From: Anas platyrhynchos
Taxonomy: Eukaryota; Chordata; Aves; Anseriformes; Anatidae
Reading direction: 5' to 3'
Assembly (NCBI RefSeq): GCF_047663525.1
Contig: NC_092591.1
Coordinates: 31,777,001 to 31,841,000, forward strand
Length of the DNA: 64,000 nucleotides
Shown here piece after piece: positions 1-22,500 of the stretch. Under the pieces are notes generated by a model. It did no database searches. It saw only the letters and a program-made list of their open reading frames with translations, and was not told where the DNA came from. How positions within the stretch are numbered: the stretch's first letter is position 1; every line of letters starts with the position of its first letter. The translations under genes were made by a program, and so were the position numbers.

Positions 1-397
1 ACTGGGGGTGTTTGGTCTGGAGAAGAGGAGGCTCACAGAGACCTCATTGCTCTCTACAGCTACCTGAAAGGAAGATGGGGGGAGCTGGGGGTCAGCCACT
101 TCTCACTGATAATTAGTGATAGAGCTAGAGGGAGTGGCCTCAAGTTGCACCAGGGGAGGTTCAGGCTGGAAATGAGGAGACATTTCTGCTCAGAAAGAGC
201 AGTCAGGCACTGGGACGCGTTGCCCAGGGAGGTGGTGGAGTCACCGTCCCTGGGGGTGTTCAAGGAAAGGTTGGACGTGGTGCTTGGGGATATGGGTTAG
301 TGGGGAAATTGGTGGTAGGGGGTGGTTGGACCAGATGGTCTTGAAGGGCTTTCCAACCTGAATGATTCTGTGCTTCTATGGAAGAAGCATCGCTATG
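1..397 (+). mobile_element. CR1 LINE, 3'-end fragment
   Basis: This is the terminal part of a CR1 non-LTR retrotransposon. It reads as decayed reverse-transcriptase C-terminus and 3' UTR, with the familiar segments for a ~60-aa tail (lines on 'grading' a lead bird CR1 such as TTGCCCAGGGAGGTGGTGGA at about 221-240) and a finish in the ATGATTCTGTG-CTTCTATG type of short terminal repeat near 362-380. It continues off the left edge. It lies in the PSMD13 intron that follows the last visible exon. 5' truncation is normal for CR1. Confidence 0.85.
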
Positions 398-439
398 CTA
401 TGATTAAAATTACACCCATGCGAAGATTCAGGAAATTTA

Positions 440-4221
<3,782 letters not shown>

Positions 4222-4315
4222 CTATGGCAACGCCTCCCCCTCGGAAAAAAAAATAAAAAAAAAATAAACCAGCCCCAAAAAAGCCCGGCCCGGCCCCAAA
4301 GCGGGCCGCGGAGCC

Positions 4316-9059
<4,744 letters not shown>

Positions 9060-10420
9060 GACAGCTGGCTCCCTGCTGCTGGAGAGCAATGTTCACCTTG
9101 AAGAGACTTTGTGCCCAGCATGGGCAGAGAATAGCATGATGGCAGGGAGCTGTGGGAGAGGCCATCCAGCTCTGCAGCAGCAAGTCTACCTGGGACTGGC
9201 ACTCCGGCAGGAGGGGGATGCTCACAGCTCAGTCCAGCATGCCTGCAAGCAGACCAGCGAGGCCTTCACCATGAAGGAAGGGAAGCGGAAGGGAGCGAAG
9301 CCTGAATACCAAGCTGCAAACTGGTCCTGCACGTGAAGGCTTTTCTACTTGAGACTTCAGAACAGTTTATGTACCAGTGAACATTGTTCTCTCCTCGACT
9401 TACCTCATTTCAGCACCCACTAGGAGACACTTTCCTCTTCTGTGGCTGTTGCCCTGTCAGCATGCTATTTCACCATGTCCAGCCATGAAACTTTCACCAG
9501 TAAGTCACTGGGAGCTCCTGGGCTCACACCAGCATGCCAGACAAGATACCCAGCTGCAGTTTATGGTTAGCATCTCCCTCTTTCTGAGCCATCCATCCTT
9601 GGAGACCCTCAAAGGACTTCACAGAGCCAGAGTTGAAAATGCCACGAAAGTCAGGCCTTACAGCAGCTGGTTAGAATCACTTAATTCTGGAGTGAGTTTC
9701 CCAGCTGCCCCCACAGGGCTGAGCATCTACCAACTCATTTCACAGCTCCTCCACGGATATTTTTGTCTTAGTCGTGATCTTTCAGCTGCTGCAGACTTGT
9801 AGCATTTAGTCTTTGGATGAAACCTGTGCTAATCAGATTAATGCTGTTAATGTGCCTGCAACTGGGGCCTAGCCCCTGGTACTGTTCAGGAAGGCCAAAT
9901 CAAGCCACTGGAAGAGCTGTCAATCAGTACAGTATTAATTATTTAATAATAAAAAGAGTTCATATTCTTTTGCTGATGACAGCTGAGGGTTTTTCTGTCA
10001 AATTCACACATTCCCTAAATCTTCAAATACATTCTCTTCCCCCATTATCACTCTTTCACCTGCTTTTTATCTGTCCCTGCTCCCTTTTTTTTTCCTTTTA
10101 ACTTTACAAGGGTGCCTTTCTTCCCTGTAAATGCTGTCCCAGGGAGAGGCAGTTATCAGGACACTGCACTTACCTCCCACTCCTTCCCAAACATGCCCTA
10201 GGAGACATACTTTGCATGTCACAGGTGTTGCAGAGCATCTTCCCTGCAACAGGGCATGAAATTCATTGCCACTGGTTCCAAATTTGGCTGTGGGGATTAA
10301 AGTCACATCCAGGTGGCCCAGAGTGACCCACCTAATGCCACAGCAACCATTCTATGCACAGTCCCAGATTAAAACAAGCTCTAAACAAGCGCAATAAAAT
10401 GCAAAACATTTTACACCACC
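9060..10420 (+). other. SIRT3 3' UTR (probable)
   Basis: Sequence after the SIRT3 stop has no convincing coding signal. Poly(A) signals AATAAA occur at about 9948-9953 and 10393-10398, giving a 3' UTR of 0.9 or 1.35 kb. The exact end is inferred. Confidence 0.5.
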
Positions 10421-11770
10421 ACAGTGTTAGTCAACACTCAAATGCAGAAAATCATAGAGAAGAGAACAAAAGCATTTAAGCATACAGCTACGTTTTACTA
10501 ATACAACACTGGTAACTTCTATGCTCTAAAAGCTGTTTCTGAGGAAAAGCTAGAGCCTCAAAAAGCTGTCATATGGCTGATTATATATATAATTAGAAGT
10601 GTTTGGACCTAATGCTCAGCTGCTGTAAATCAGACTAGCTCTAGGAATGCTACTGAAGTCAGGATGGGATCAGATTTGTGTTTGGTGTCCTAGCAGCTTC
10701 CTAGAAAAAAGGCTTGAACAAACTCCCAGCCAGATGAACAGACTTGTTTATCCAAATGTGCAATTCAAATATATCGGCACGGTCCACCTCACAGTCAGGA
10801 TCCCAGCAGTGGGTTCATTTGAATGTGCAGCATCAGTAAAAGCAGAGGGGTTGTTCCCACTTTGCAGAGCACTAGAAGCCTCGTGGCACACGGTTTCACA
10901 GTGAAAACGAAGGGAATGTGTTGTTTTAGACATGTTGTTTTTAGATCGTACCCTGCTACTTACCCAGAAGTGGCCTGTGGTGAGCGCAGCCCCTGCCTGC
11001 ACTGGCACTTTTGAAATCAGGGCTCATCAGGGTTTTAAGCAGGATATTTGAATACAAGAATAGTACAAGCGTTCCATTAAAAAACAAGCAAAAAACCCTT
11101 TTCTTTCACATGTAAAGCTTGAGAGCCTTACCAGCTAGAAAGAGATCAGAGGTCTGCATTTTCACGTAGAAGATTGAGGGTGGTGGGTTTGTTTGTTTGG
11201 TGGTGTTACTCTTTCTTCCTGTTACTCAAAACAAAACAAAATCAAAAAAGGGCGATACAGTTGGCCTGAAGGCTCCAGCTGTGATGTGCTGAAGCTATGC
11301 CATGATCTGTCATGATCTCATGACAAAGCTATCCACCATTTTCAGTGGGTCAGTTTCACATTAACACTGTACACCCCTGGGAGAATCTGTAACTTTAATC
11401 ATGACTGCTAAAAAAAAAAAAAAAAAATCATAATCACACTGAAGAACTAACCTGGCAGTTACGAAGCATTCTTTCATCTCTTCTTCATGCAGAGACAGCC
11501 TTACAAAAGCAAGCGCTGGTTCCTAAATACACACGGGCAGGAACAACTGCAAACCCTCTGATTCCTCCCCTGCTGCCCTCAGCTGCAGCCTCCCTGGACC
11601 CAAATGGTTTCAGGTCCTGCTGCAAAGGCTGAGCAGCAAATCCCTGTTGCACAGAAAGAAAACAGAGCTGGTGTGCAGGATTTTCAACCACTACAGAACA
11701 TTTGCAAAGCAGATGAAGAACAGTCCTGTAAACAGCTGCCTGCTGTGAGGCACAAGGGGCACATCGACAT
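10421..11770. other. Intergenic, nothing recognised
   Basis: This lies between the SIRT3 3' end and the convergent RIC8A. I see short A-runs (for example about 11410-11427) and no conserved exon, RNA gene or clear transposon. Confidence 0.5.
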
Positions 11771-11774
11771 CAGA

Positions 11775-12110
11775 AAAGGCTTTTTAATAAGTATGTCAAC
11801 AGCAAGAGGAGACCTAAGGAAGACATTGGACTGATACTTGGCAAAGATGGTCACCTTACAAGCAGGGATGAGGAAAAGGCAGAGGCACTTAATGCCTTTT
11901 TGGCTCAGTTTTCACTATTAATGATGGACCTTGGGCTGCCCAGTTCTTTGAGCTGGAAGACCTTGACTGGGGGAGTAGTGACATTTCCTCTGCGGCCACT
12001 GAAATTACGAGGGACCAGTTGTGTCAGCTGAATGGCCAGCAGTCCACGGGCCTGATGGGATTCACCCCAGAGTACTGAAGGAGTTACACAATGTAACAGA
12101 TGAACCTTTC
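11775..12110 (+). mobile_element. CR1 LINE, internal ORF2 fragment
   Basis: This is a decayed piece of CR1 ORF2 just upstream of the reverse-transcriptase core. Conceptual pieces resemble the CR1 linker: KDGHLTSRDEEKAEALNAF at about 11844-11900, then a region ending near GPDGIHP-like 'GLMGFTPEY' words at about 12050-12078. It is isolated, lacks both ends, and is old, as judged by several breaks. Confidence 0.75.
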
Positions 12111-13584
12111 TCAACAACTCAACAAAGGTTTTGAGAGTCAGTAAGTCTATTCCAACTCAACTATTCTAATTTAAAAAAGGACTAAGTTTTGTTTGTTTTT
12201 GTAAACTAAGGACTGAAGCTTGAGGATTAAATTCAGATTGCCCCATTCAGATACATTTAGTGGCTGCGGTACAGTGGGAGGTTCTGACCTAGCTTCATTT
12301 TAATGCTGCAATTTTACCTCCCAAATAAAACTGAAGTTCAGGGTGGCTGCAGCAAAACCATGTGTTAATTAGAAAAAGATATTTCCTTACTTGCCCAGAA
12401 ATACCACATTTGATGAATCACTGCCATGTGCAAATTCATCAGAAGGTTTCCTTTATTCTAGCATCATGTTTGCATTCCTATTTGTGCTAATACTAAGAGT
12501 TCCAAAACTTATAAGACAAACAGGAATATTTTCTTTAAAACATTTTTCTTTAGAAAGAAAAAAAAAAAAGGAAAAAAAAGACAAATCTAAGCCATGGCAA
12601 AGGACAAGACCAACACCAGCCCCTGGGTGCAAACAGCAGTGGGTCTATGGGAAAACCAAGGCAGGTGAGGAGGCAGCACACAAAGCACATATTTTGGCCT
12701 TTCATTCAGGAAGTGTGAGATTGGGAAAGGCTGATGATGCCAAAACCTAAACTCCGTGGCATTGGGAATGTTGCACAATGCCACAGACTAAATCTCAGAG
12801 CATTGCTGGCAGTCACCTGCAAGTTTCTTTCCTGTGATCAACGGGAACACACTAGAAATGTCACCAAGGCCTCCCCTCCTGCCTGCTCCCCACAGCACAC
12901 ACACCAGTGCTCCCCTCGGACACACGAGTACATCCATGCAGCCCTGCTTGCACAGACACAGTCACTCTCACTGCCACACATAGCACACACACACGTACAG
13001 CTTCCTGCTAATGAAATGGGCGCACGATGCTGAGGCACCCCACAAATACCATTCCCCAAAACCATGGTCAATAACTGCTCACACTCCTCCCCTGCAGCCC
13101 CACGTTCCTGAGGAGCAGCTCCCCTCACATCGGGCTGACTGTACACACAGGGACACGTACACGCTGCTGACACGCAGCCACAGAAGTGTCAGCACATACA
13201 CAAGATACTCTGCAGATTAGTGATCCCTGATGGTATGACAGAAAGATTCCCCCCCGACCCTTTTTCCTAAACCACGTATTTTAAAAAAAAAAAATCCTAC
13301 TGAAAAGTCCTGGAAGCAATTTGGAGTGTGAAATCCTCAAAGCTGCCAAATGGGAGAGACCAAGGTAGAGCCAGGCCATGACGATCCCCTGGAAGGAGAG
13401 GTGGTTATGGAGCTGGGGAGGTGGCAGGAGGTGTTCTTCCCTGTGGACTGTGAGGGTCCAGGCTGGATTCAGACACCACAGGGAGAGTCCTGGCCCAGTA
13501 CTAGCCTCTGGGTGCAGCACCAGTTCCGAAGGGAGAACAGAGAGAGGCTCCCCAGCTCTCTGAGGCTGGGGCAAGAGGTCTGGA
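12111..13584. other. RIC8A 3' UTR and intergenic sequence
   Basis: No coding exon is recognised. The minus-strand RIC8A transcript probably ends here: an AATAAA on the minus strand lies at about 12452-12457, which would give a 3' UTR of about 1.1 kb. A CA-rich stretch occurs at about 12890-13000. The end point is inferred. Confidence 0.45.
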
Positions 13585-16500
13585 TCAGTCCAGCCCCAGG
13601 TCCGAGTCAGATGATGACCTCTCGTCAGCCATATCACGGATGGCGTTCTCCATGGGGGCCAGGTTGCCGCTCGGCGTGATGCCCATGGGCTGGATGACTT
13701 GCTCTCTGCAACCAGGGTGGAGAAAGGGGGGAAGGTAACAAATTTAAACAGAAGTTTACAGCGGAAATTACTGCAGAGACAGACGCATCCTACAGCAGGA
13801 ACGCTGGACCTGTGCAAACTGCCATGGGGCAGAGCCCAGACCGACCCTGAGCCAGCAGCAAGAGCTGTATGAGGTCAGAACACCCTCAGCAGATCCTGGG
13901 CTCCTCTCTGCGATGCCAATTAACCACAGATGAAAGATGACTGGAGAAAGCATTCCCACAGGGAAGGGGACTTGCTGGCACTAGCTGCCATGTGTCCCCA
14001 AACTGCCATCTCCTACCGAGCGGCCTTGCTAGGACCATGGCTGCTGCTGCTGCTGCCTAGTACTCAGCCAACCCTGGGGAGGTGGCACGTGCTTGGAAAC
14101 CCACCATAGGCATGTAAGGGAATTTCATGGCAAGCCATAGGATCAAAGAAGTCTGTAGGGCTTGCAATGCCTTCCCCTAGATGTAACAGCACCCAGCTTA
14201 AGGAAATTTGGAAATATTTCTCCATGGATCTCTCCCACTGCCTTATGTCCCTTCAGTTTGCAGATGCTTCGAATGCATTCCCAAGGCCAGTGATAAATGT
14301 AAGTTACAGACACCCAGGTGTTAATACAGACATGACTACACACAATCTTCTAGTACCTGGACAATTTGTCAAACATGTTGACTAACTTCATGGCTTCATA
14401 TTCCTTCTGCTCTTCAGTCATCCCTTCCATGGGGTTGGGGAGTTTCTCCTCAACACGTCCTGTGACAGGGTTAATGCTACAAGAAGAAAAGTGAGAAAAA
14501 AGGTAAAGGTAGAGGAATACAACATCACAGCTAAGGGTGAAACTTAAATAATGAAGAAGGAACATTGCACATGAAACACAAGGGAGGTGGCAGGGTGGCA
14601 AAGGAGGGAGGTAAAGCACAGAGGTAAGAAAGCTGTTTAAAAACTCTCTTTACCTATACTAAGTAGAGGAATGCACTGGCAGAGCTGGTTGTAATTGCCA
14701 CAAACCAGTGCCCTCTGGTCTCGCTGCCTAGGTTAGGTCTTGTGTTATTGCAGTGCAACAACACATTGACTCTGATCTCTTCCTGGATGTCCTACACGCA
14801 ATCCTCCCCTGATACAAATCCCTCTCACTTCTCTGGTGAGAAGTTCCCATCCTGCCAATTCCACCATGCAGGTTTAAACCACGTGCACAAGGGGAGGCAA
14901 CACATCTTTCATCTCCTTAAGTCAGTAAGCAAAAAAAATAACACCAAAAAGAATTAAAAAAATAAAGCGTAAACCACATTTTATGGGATGCTGGAAAGTG
15001 TGGGACTCACAGTTGAGAACAATTCTGGAGCTCTCCCTTCACACATTTCACCCCTGAATTACCACCACTCAATAGTGAGGAAAGGAGAAAAATAAAAAGA
15101 AATAAAAATTCACTCCAGCAGCACAGGGCTCTGGAGCTGGAGAGAGGTAATTGACACTTTCAACCCTACTGCAAGCCAGGAAAACCCTTGTCCCCTATAT
15201 CCCAGTGCACAGTAAAACCCTGCCTTTATGTGGGGCCACCAAAAAGGTGTACAGGATACCAACTAGAGAGATGCTGCCACATGCACATCACGAGCAGTTC
15301 TGGTGCAGAACAGGCTCTGGCTAAGGCATCTACTTTGCTCTAGAGGCTGTGCCCAGCTGTAGGAACTGGGTCTACCTACCAGTGACCACACACACCATGA
15401 GTAGCTCGGCTACAGAGGCTTTTCACCCAAAAAAAAGGTAAAGGTAGCGGAATACAACATCACATCTAAGGGTGAAACTTAAATAATGAAGAAGGAACAT
15501 TGCACGTGAAACACAAGGGAGGTGGCATGGAGGCAGATGAAAAAAGGGACAGAGGAATGGGAAGGAGGTGTAGGAGTAAGGGTGCTACAGAGGGGGAGCA
15601 GAGTTCTGTACTTGGGCTTTGCCTCTTTGTACTCTTCTGTGTCGGTGTCTTCATCTTCCGAGTACTCTCCCTCTTCCCGACCTCCAGCCATGAGGCCTCG
15701 CGCTGCCAGGAGCCCAGCCGCGTTCCCATAGCCTGTGTACTTCACAAACCGTGACACTAAAGGGAGGACAGAGATACAGATCACCCCGTGTTTCCCCTCC
15801 TGCCTCTGCAGCCCTGCCGGCTCCTCCACGCTCTGACAGCAAGATTGGTTCAAGGCCATGGAGACACAGAAATGCCGGTGTTTCTGTGAACCTGGTGACA
15901 GGGAGCAAGGCTCCCACACCGTGCACCAGGAATGGCAAGGACAACACACACAAGGTGTGGGGGGAGTCTGAAAGCAGGTCAGGCTATCTCCAGGGTGTCA
16001 GGGTGTCCTTCAGCAGAGCTTTACTGTAACTATTGGCATGAGAGGCAGCAAGCCCTTGCAAACTCCACTCTCTTCCCTATCTAATGCATCCAGCCCAAGG
16101 GAAGACAGAGTTCCTGGTGTCTGCAGAGCCACCCATCCCACACTCTGACTTGCCCAGGACTCCCTCTCACCAAAGCGTGCAACAAGCCCCTGTGACTCAC
16201 CGCTCTCCTTGCAGAGCACAAAAAGAAACTCTGCTGCGCAGTGTTTCACGTCGGTGTCGATGTGGGTCATCAAACGCACCAGCTTGTTCCGCAGCGAGTT
16301 CCCCACCTCCGGACGGTTCTTCACATCCCGGAGCGGAGGCAGCACCTACAAGGCCACAGTGAAGGGGGATCAGTGGAGCTGGGACATGCAGGGGAAAAAG
16401 TACATGCATTTTACAAATCAATTAAATCTAATGAACCCACAGAGTGTGAAGAAAAAACACTGTAGGTATGTATCATGGGCTTCAACCCCCAGTATGTCAG

Positions 16501-19500
16501 AACCTAATATTGAGAGAGAGGAGCTCCCTCTCTTTGGATGGCAATATTTAGGCAGCTTGCTCTTCCCCTCTGTCTCAGTTCAGCATCACTTGACTTTTAG
16601 TTGGAACCACAGAGTACCTTTGCCTTCAGGAACTTCCTTGTCTGGCGGTGGACTCGGGCGCTCTCAGTCAGCAGGTTCAGCACAGGGGTCAAACTCTCCT
16701 TCAGCTTGTGGCCCTGGAGAAGCATTCACAAAAACAAGCAACATGTCAGTGACACCAAGTTCGATCTCTCTGGCTCGTGGTGGACATAACGAGTACCGAG
16801 TGGCAAGGAAACGGATGGACACCGAGGCAATTCCAGCCTCTGCAACAGGAGTTTCAGTGCTTCATCACTCCTCTAACTCCTCAGGCTTTCTGAGTCCTGC
16901 TCTGCAGCACAGCAGTGCTAGAAATAGTTGTGCAGAGCTTCAAGCACAGAGAAGTGCGGTGGTAATATTTGGAGGACCTTTGGAATAACTCCAGAGACTG
17001 CAAACCACCGCCAGCTCAGTAACAATGCAAATTCAGGCTTTCAGAAACAGAGGAACAAAAGAGCACAAGGGGCTCGGGAGGAGTGAAGAAAGATGAATGG
17101 TATTGATAAATAAGAGCATGACTGCCAGTCCTCAGACAGCAGACTGCTTGGGGAGTGTCAGAAAAACCATCAAACAATTTGGCTGCATCCAAACAATTAA
17201 GCTGCCAGCAAATCACCATTTACTTGAGTGAAACCGAGCACTTCTATTTTAATCACCCAGCTAACCATCTGCTGCTCAACCGATCTCACTACCAGCAGTG
17301 GCAGCAATGACACAGCGACCCTCCCGGTTCATAGATATTGTTTCAATCCTACCAGCGATAATGGTTTTGCTTCTGCCAAAAACAGCCACTTCTGCAAGGC
17401 ACTACCTCCAAAGTAACCGTGCCTTGCTGGTGCTCCTGTGGTTTTGACATGACATGGCGGCGCTGGGCTTTTCAAGGCTGAATGCAGGGAAGGTGCCCTG
17501 CAGTGAACTTGTGAAACGAGCAGCCAAGAATTCTGCACAGCAGCCTCTCAACTTACCCTGTCAAGGCGGCGTTCTAGGAAATCCAACAGGATGTTGACTG
17601 CATCCATGTTGACACCCATGTACTCAAGCGAGCCGGGCCGGACTTTTGGGGTCAGGAGGACATCCAGACATTTCAGGGGCAGGTTGCCCAAAAGGTTAAC
17701 TGTATGGCTGAACATGTGAAAGAAGAAGAGTGAACACACAGTCAGGGATTTTTGTTCATAGAAATTCTTTAGCTATCCAGAAATTAAGGTTTGTTAACAA
17801 CTTCCAGGAGTGCAAGGACTCCTAAAGCAGACCTAACCTGTCTTTGGGCTAGATCCCAAGTTCCTCACACCAGTGGAATTAAATAAATGAAACTGCTTTT
17901 TTGTACAGCTGAACAACTTGCTGGAAGTCCAAAAAGACTTCAGTGACAACTGAGAAACTATGGATCTTGGCACAGAGGCCAAGTAGGACCAACAGGGGTG
18001 GTCAAAGGTTGTATCTAGGACCTCCATCACTCACTGGACCAATAAAGCTTAGCAGTGTGGCACAGACAATTTCTCAGCATGACTCAAGAGACAGACAGTT
18101 AATTAAGGCCAGCCCAGGGACTCTTTAATTAAGGCAGAGGAGATCTGGGTAGCACCATTGAAAAGACCTGGCGCACGATACTGAATATGACCCTTGCAGT
18201 CAGGCAGGCTCAGACAAAACATTTCCTCCTGGAAACAGGAGGCTGTGGTATCAGTGCACATAATTTGACTGCAAAGGGCAGTCAATTCTAGCAGCATGAG
18301 GAACCTGTAGGCTGGACCAAAGATGCCTGTTTTTCAGAATTGACCTTAACAATCACCATACAAGCAGAGGATGGCAATGCCAAGGTCAGGCAGGGCCTGC
18401 CCTGGGCAGGCTTCGGGTCTGTTTCTGTGCAGATCATTATCTCATTGTCTAACAGACCTGTGGAACTCCTCCGTTCGGTCCTCTCCATCAGCAGAAATCA
18501 TGAGGCAGTGGCGCAGGAGGGCACCCAAGTGCCGGTACAAAGCAGCATCTTCCTGGCCCCAAAACAGAAAATGAAAACCTCGATCAGGAAAAGGGATCTC
18601 TTGCTACTTTACACATAACTGGGGGCTGCCTGGGGGGTAGTACCTACTACGAGGAAATGCAAGCAGAGCAGAAAAACATTAGTCAGGCCATAGCCTGGGA
18701 ACACGCAGATGTGGTGTGGTGCAGTATCCAGGAGCTTACCTCATCTACCTCCCTCTTGCTGGAATCAAAGGTGATGTTGAAGAGCACTTTGAGGATCTCC
18801 ATGGCTCGCTCTGTCTCTTGCCGGGGCAAAGGCGGGAGGAGTCCCTCCTCGGTGGCAACTTCGTAGGGGTCCATCCACTTTACGCCAAGAGTCAGCTCCA
18901 GGGTGTCTGTCATCAGGCCGATGCCCCTGAGCTCTTGGGCCAGCTGCTGTCGGACGTCCACTCGCAGCGCCGTCAGCAGGAAGAGGAGGCGCAGGTCGAA
19001 GAACTTGACCTCGTGAGGAAGGCTTCTCTCGTTGTACAGTTTGATACGCTTGGCCAGGCCCACCACCAGCCGAGCCTCAGCCGTCAGCTCCTGGGCCCGA
19101 GGGCTGCTGAAGACGATGTTGCAGAGGCATTTGAGGGATTCCAGGATGACGTCCAAGTCTGGGACCTCCCGGATGAGTTCCTCGGAGTAATCGATGCCAG
19201 CGTGCCTAGAGAGGGTCTTCAACCCTTCCTTGGTGGTAAAAGGGTCGAGGCAGTACTTGTCCCGGGACAGGATGCGGATGCTTTCCAAACAGGTGACCTG
19301 GCAGGATGGCTGGAGCTCTCTTTCCAGGAACTTGATAAGTAGCTGGGCCATTTTCTGTGCAGTTGGAAACAAAGAATGCCTCACACACTGACACCTCACA
19401 GCGCTCCCCCAAGGGCCCCACCCTGTTACACTCTGCCCTGGAAGATGAGAGCATCACCTAGACGTGGACCTGCTACCAGCTCTGATTCAGGTGCACATTT

Positions 19501-22500
19501 GGAGGCCCTTGGGAACAATTTGGCTCTAGAATCCAGTCCCTGCTCAATTCAAGCAAGGACAAGCAGCAAGAGACAAAGAACGGCTGGGAAATGGTATCAG
19601 ATCAAAGGGGAGAGCACAACAGGTTACTGCTACTGACCTAAGGGACGATTGCTTATTTGAGGTTCACCTGTGGTTAGGATGGTTTAGGCTAATACGGTTT
19701 ATTTGACAGCTCCATTAAGTTAAGAGACAGCAGGGCAAAAAAAAAAAGCCCCTTTTCATAGCTTCAGACCAACAGCAGATGTCCACTCGCACCAGAGCCT
19801 TAAGGTTAGGGAGGCATCTGCTTTGGGTGCTCCAGAAACAGGCTGATGAGCTTGAGAGATGCATCAGAAAACTGCTGCAGGAGGGGAAGAGGAACTAAAT
19901 GAGTTCAGAAGTGTTTGTGATATGATAGGAAAAGAAATGAAGAGACCTCAGAAGATTCAAGTAAGAAGTACCTCCCTAAATCTCAAGGCTGTCTGGAGAC
20001 CTACTAGCCCAGATCTTCAGCAGGTACAGACTGGCAGAGCTCCAGTAACACCAATTTACAGCAGCTGAAACGCTGACCCTGGTGGGTAACAGTATTGTGT
20101 GTGATGGCAAGCTGCAGAGGAGCACGAGAGCAAAGGTAATCCCTCACAAAACCAAGCTTGGTTTTAGCTGCATGTAGCAACACTTCACATTTCCCCAGCA
20201 ATCCATTGCTCAAGCAATCATACCACAATGAGGGAACATCTCACTAGGTCTCTCTAACGATAATGGTATCAGAGTAAAGGTCTTTCTGACTCAGTCAGGC
20301 AAAAGGGATCTCAAAGCACGTGTCCACAGCTGAACCTTCAGAAGAACCAAACACGCAGAATTACACGGTGATGCCCAATTCATGTTTGATGACAAACACC
20401 CCCGAAGTAGAGCACCTTAGCTCTGGGCCTGAATTCACAGCCTGCACAGCCGCTCCAGCTCAAACAACAAGGCAGTGCAGGGCAAAGAGCCCCGATCTTC
20501 TGACCATGAGTCAGGCTGCAGCTGGAAAAACTTCACGCTAGCATTAGGTGGCAATGGCAAGGACAAAAGAGGTCCCATTCTTCACCCTGATAGCCCTGTC
20601 TATGCTTGCTGTGCTAACACGGGCAGTAGTGCATGAACTGGACTACAAAACTGATCCAGGTGGAAAATAAGCCAGGAAAAATAGTTTTTTGTTTGTTTTG
20701 GTTTCTAGGCAGATGAGCCCACCAAGCATATTCACTGTGCAGCCATGCAAGGGTCTGCCCTGGCATGAGAAATGCAAGACTGGAAGTGAACAGACAGGGG
20801 TGTTTATGTCCATTAAGCACCAGATTATGTCAGCTTAAAGTGCCTGTTAATACACAGCCCTGGTCAAATCCTGCAGCTGGCTCACGGTGAAAGCACTTAC
20901 CCACTAGAGGCATGCATGTTACTATGATTTTTGTCCAGCACACTTGTACCATTGAGACCCACACAAAGGATCACATTTTTTGTACACCTGTGGCCGAGGC
21001 TATACACATCTCCAAACCCAAAGGGTTTGCTAATGTTGCAAGGATGCTGACCTTGATCCTAAACCATCATCTACTGATGGAAAAACTAGAGCCAAATGCC
21101 CTGACCACACCATTCCCTGGGCAGGTACTTTACCAAGTTTTCGAAAAAACACTCATCTCTTTCCCCAAAGGAGCTGCAACCATCAAGCCCTGCTGGACAC
21201 AAGTGCGGAGCAGCAGATTTACCCCTCTAACACGAGGAAGAAAGCAAAGAGCATGCCTACCTTCCTCTCTTCCCGTTCCTCATCGTCAAAGGTGAAGCAC
21301 TGAGATTTCTGTGGGGGCAGAACAGAAACAATTAAAATGAAGGAATAGTTTAAAAAGCAAAACTGTTTGCCTCAGCCAGGGAAAAGTAATTCAGCTTGAA
21401 AGCAACAGGTCTAAAAAAGAAAGCAAAGGCGAAGAGGTCTTCTCAGAAACAGTCACCTACCAACACAGAGGCAGGGAATCAGCACGGCAAGGAGTGTAAC
21501 AGCACTTGGAGAGGTCTGTGATACTCACAGCATTTTTAACGAGCAGTGGAAGTTCCTGAGGAGCCAGACAAAAGGACAACTTCCCTGTTGCTGAAGTTTT
21601 TGCTTCCTGCTTCTGAGGTTTTTGCTTCCTGCCTGCCTTTTTCCTCCTACATCATCCTTTCTTAAGCAACTCCAACTACTCGCATCACAACAAGCAGGGA
21701 ATGAAGCCGGTTTAGAAAGCACAGACATTGTGACCCACACTGCCAGGTCAGAATAGCTTTCCTTGACCAAGATCCCTGCTATTCCAGGAGCCCCTGCTTC
21801 CTTTTTGTTATTGAAAAAGATCTGTGATGAATAATTCCCATTGCACTCTTCTGTTGACTCTGTGTTGGAAGCCGAATGCCACAGGCCAAAGCTGTGCCCA
21901 TCTGATGGATGGACTTATTTTTAAATGCTGCAGCTGTGAAGTGGGTATTCATCATAAACATCCCACAACAGTCTGTAACAAAGTCATAGAATGGTTTGGG
22001 TTGGAAGGGACCTTAAAGTCCATCTGGTTTCAACCCCCTGCCACGGGCAGAGACACCTCCCACCAGCCCAGGCTGCTCAAAGCCCCATCCAGCCTGGCAC
22101 TGAACACTTCCAGGGTTGGGACATCCACAGCTTCTCTGGGCAATTCCTCTCCCGAGTGAGGCCACCAAGCTGTGCCTAAACACTTCTTCCCTTCTTATTT
22201 ATTGTTCCTTTTCCTGCCTGAAAGCACCCTCTCCTTGCTATTTGGAGAGGGATCCTTGTGTTCTTCGTTCCTGCGATGTCTGGAAGTAATAATGTTTTTC
22301 AGCTCGTGTTCTTTAAACACAACTGATAGACATAGGTAAACACCCCACTCCACGTGGCACCTCACAGCCTGAGTTACTCCTGTGTGCCTTTGCTTCAGAG
22401 AGCACTTGAACTGCAGAATGGTTAACATGCACAAATAATTCACGACCTCTTCAGTAAGACACGTTGACAGCAAGCACTGCGAAGAAGGAATTGCTGGAAC

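Noticed and set aside
15420-15612. Repeat of the 14497-14600 sequence at about 15435-15545 within RIC8A introns
   Set aside because: There is a clear local duplication of intron sequence (GGTAAAGGTAG...GGAGGTGGCA), but it includes no exon and no function is evident.
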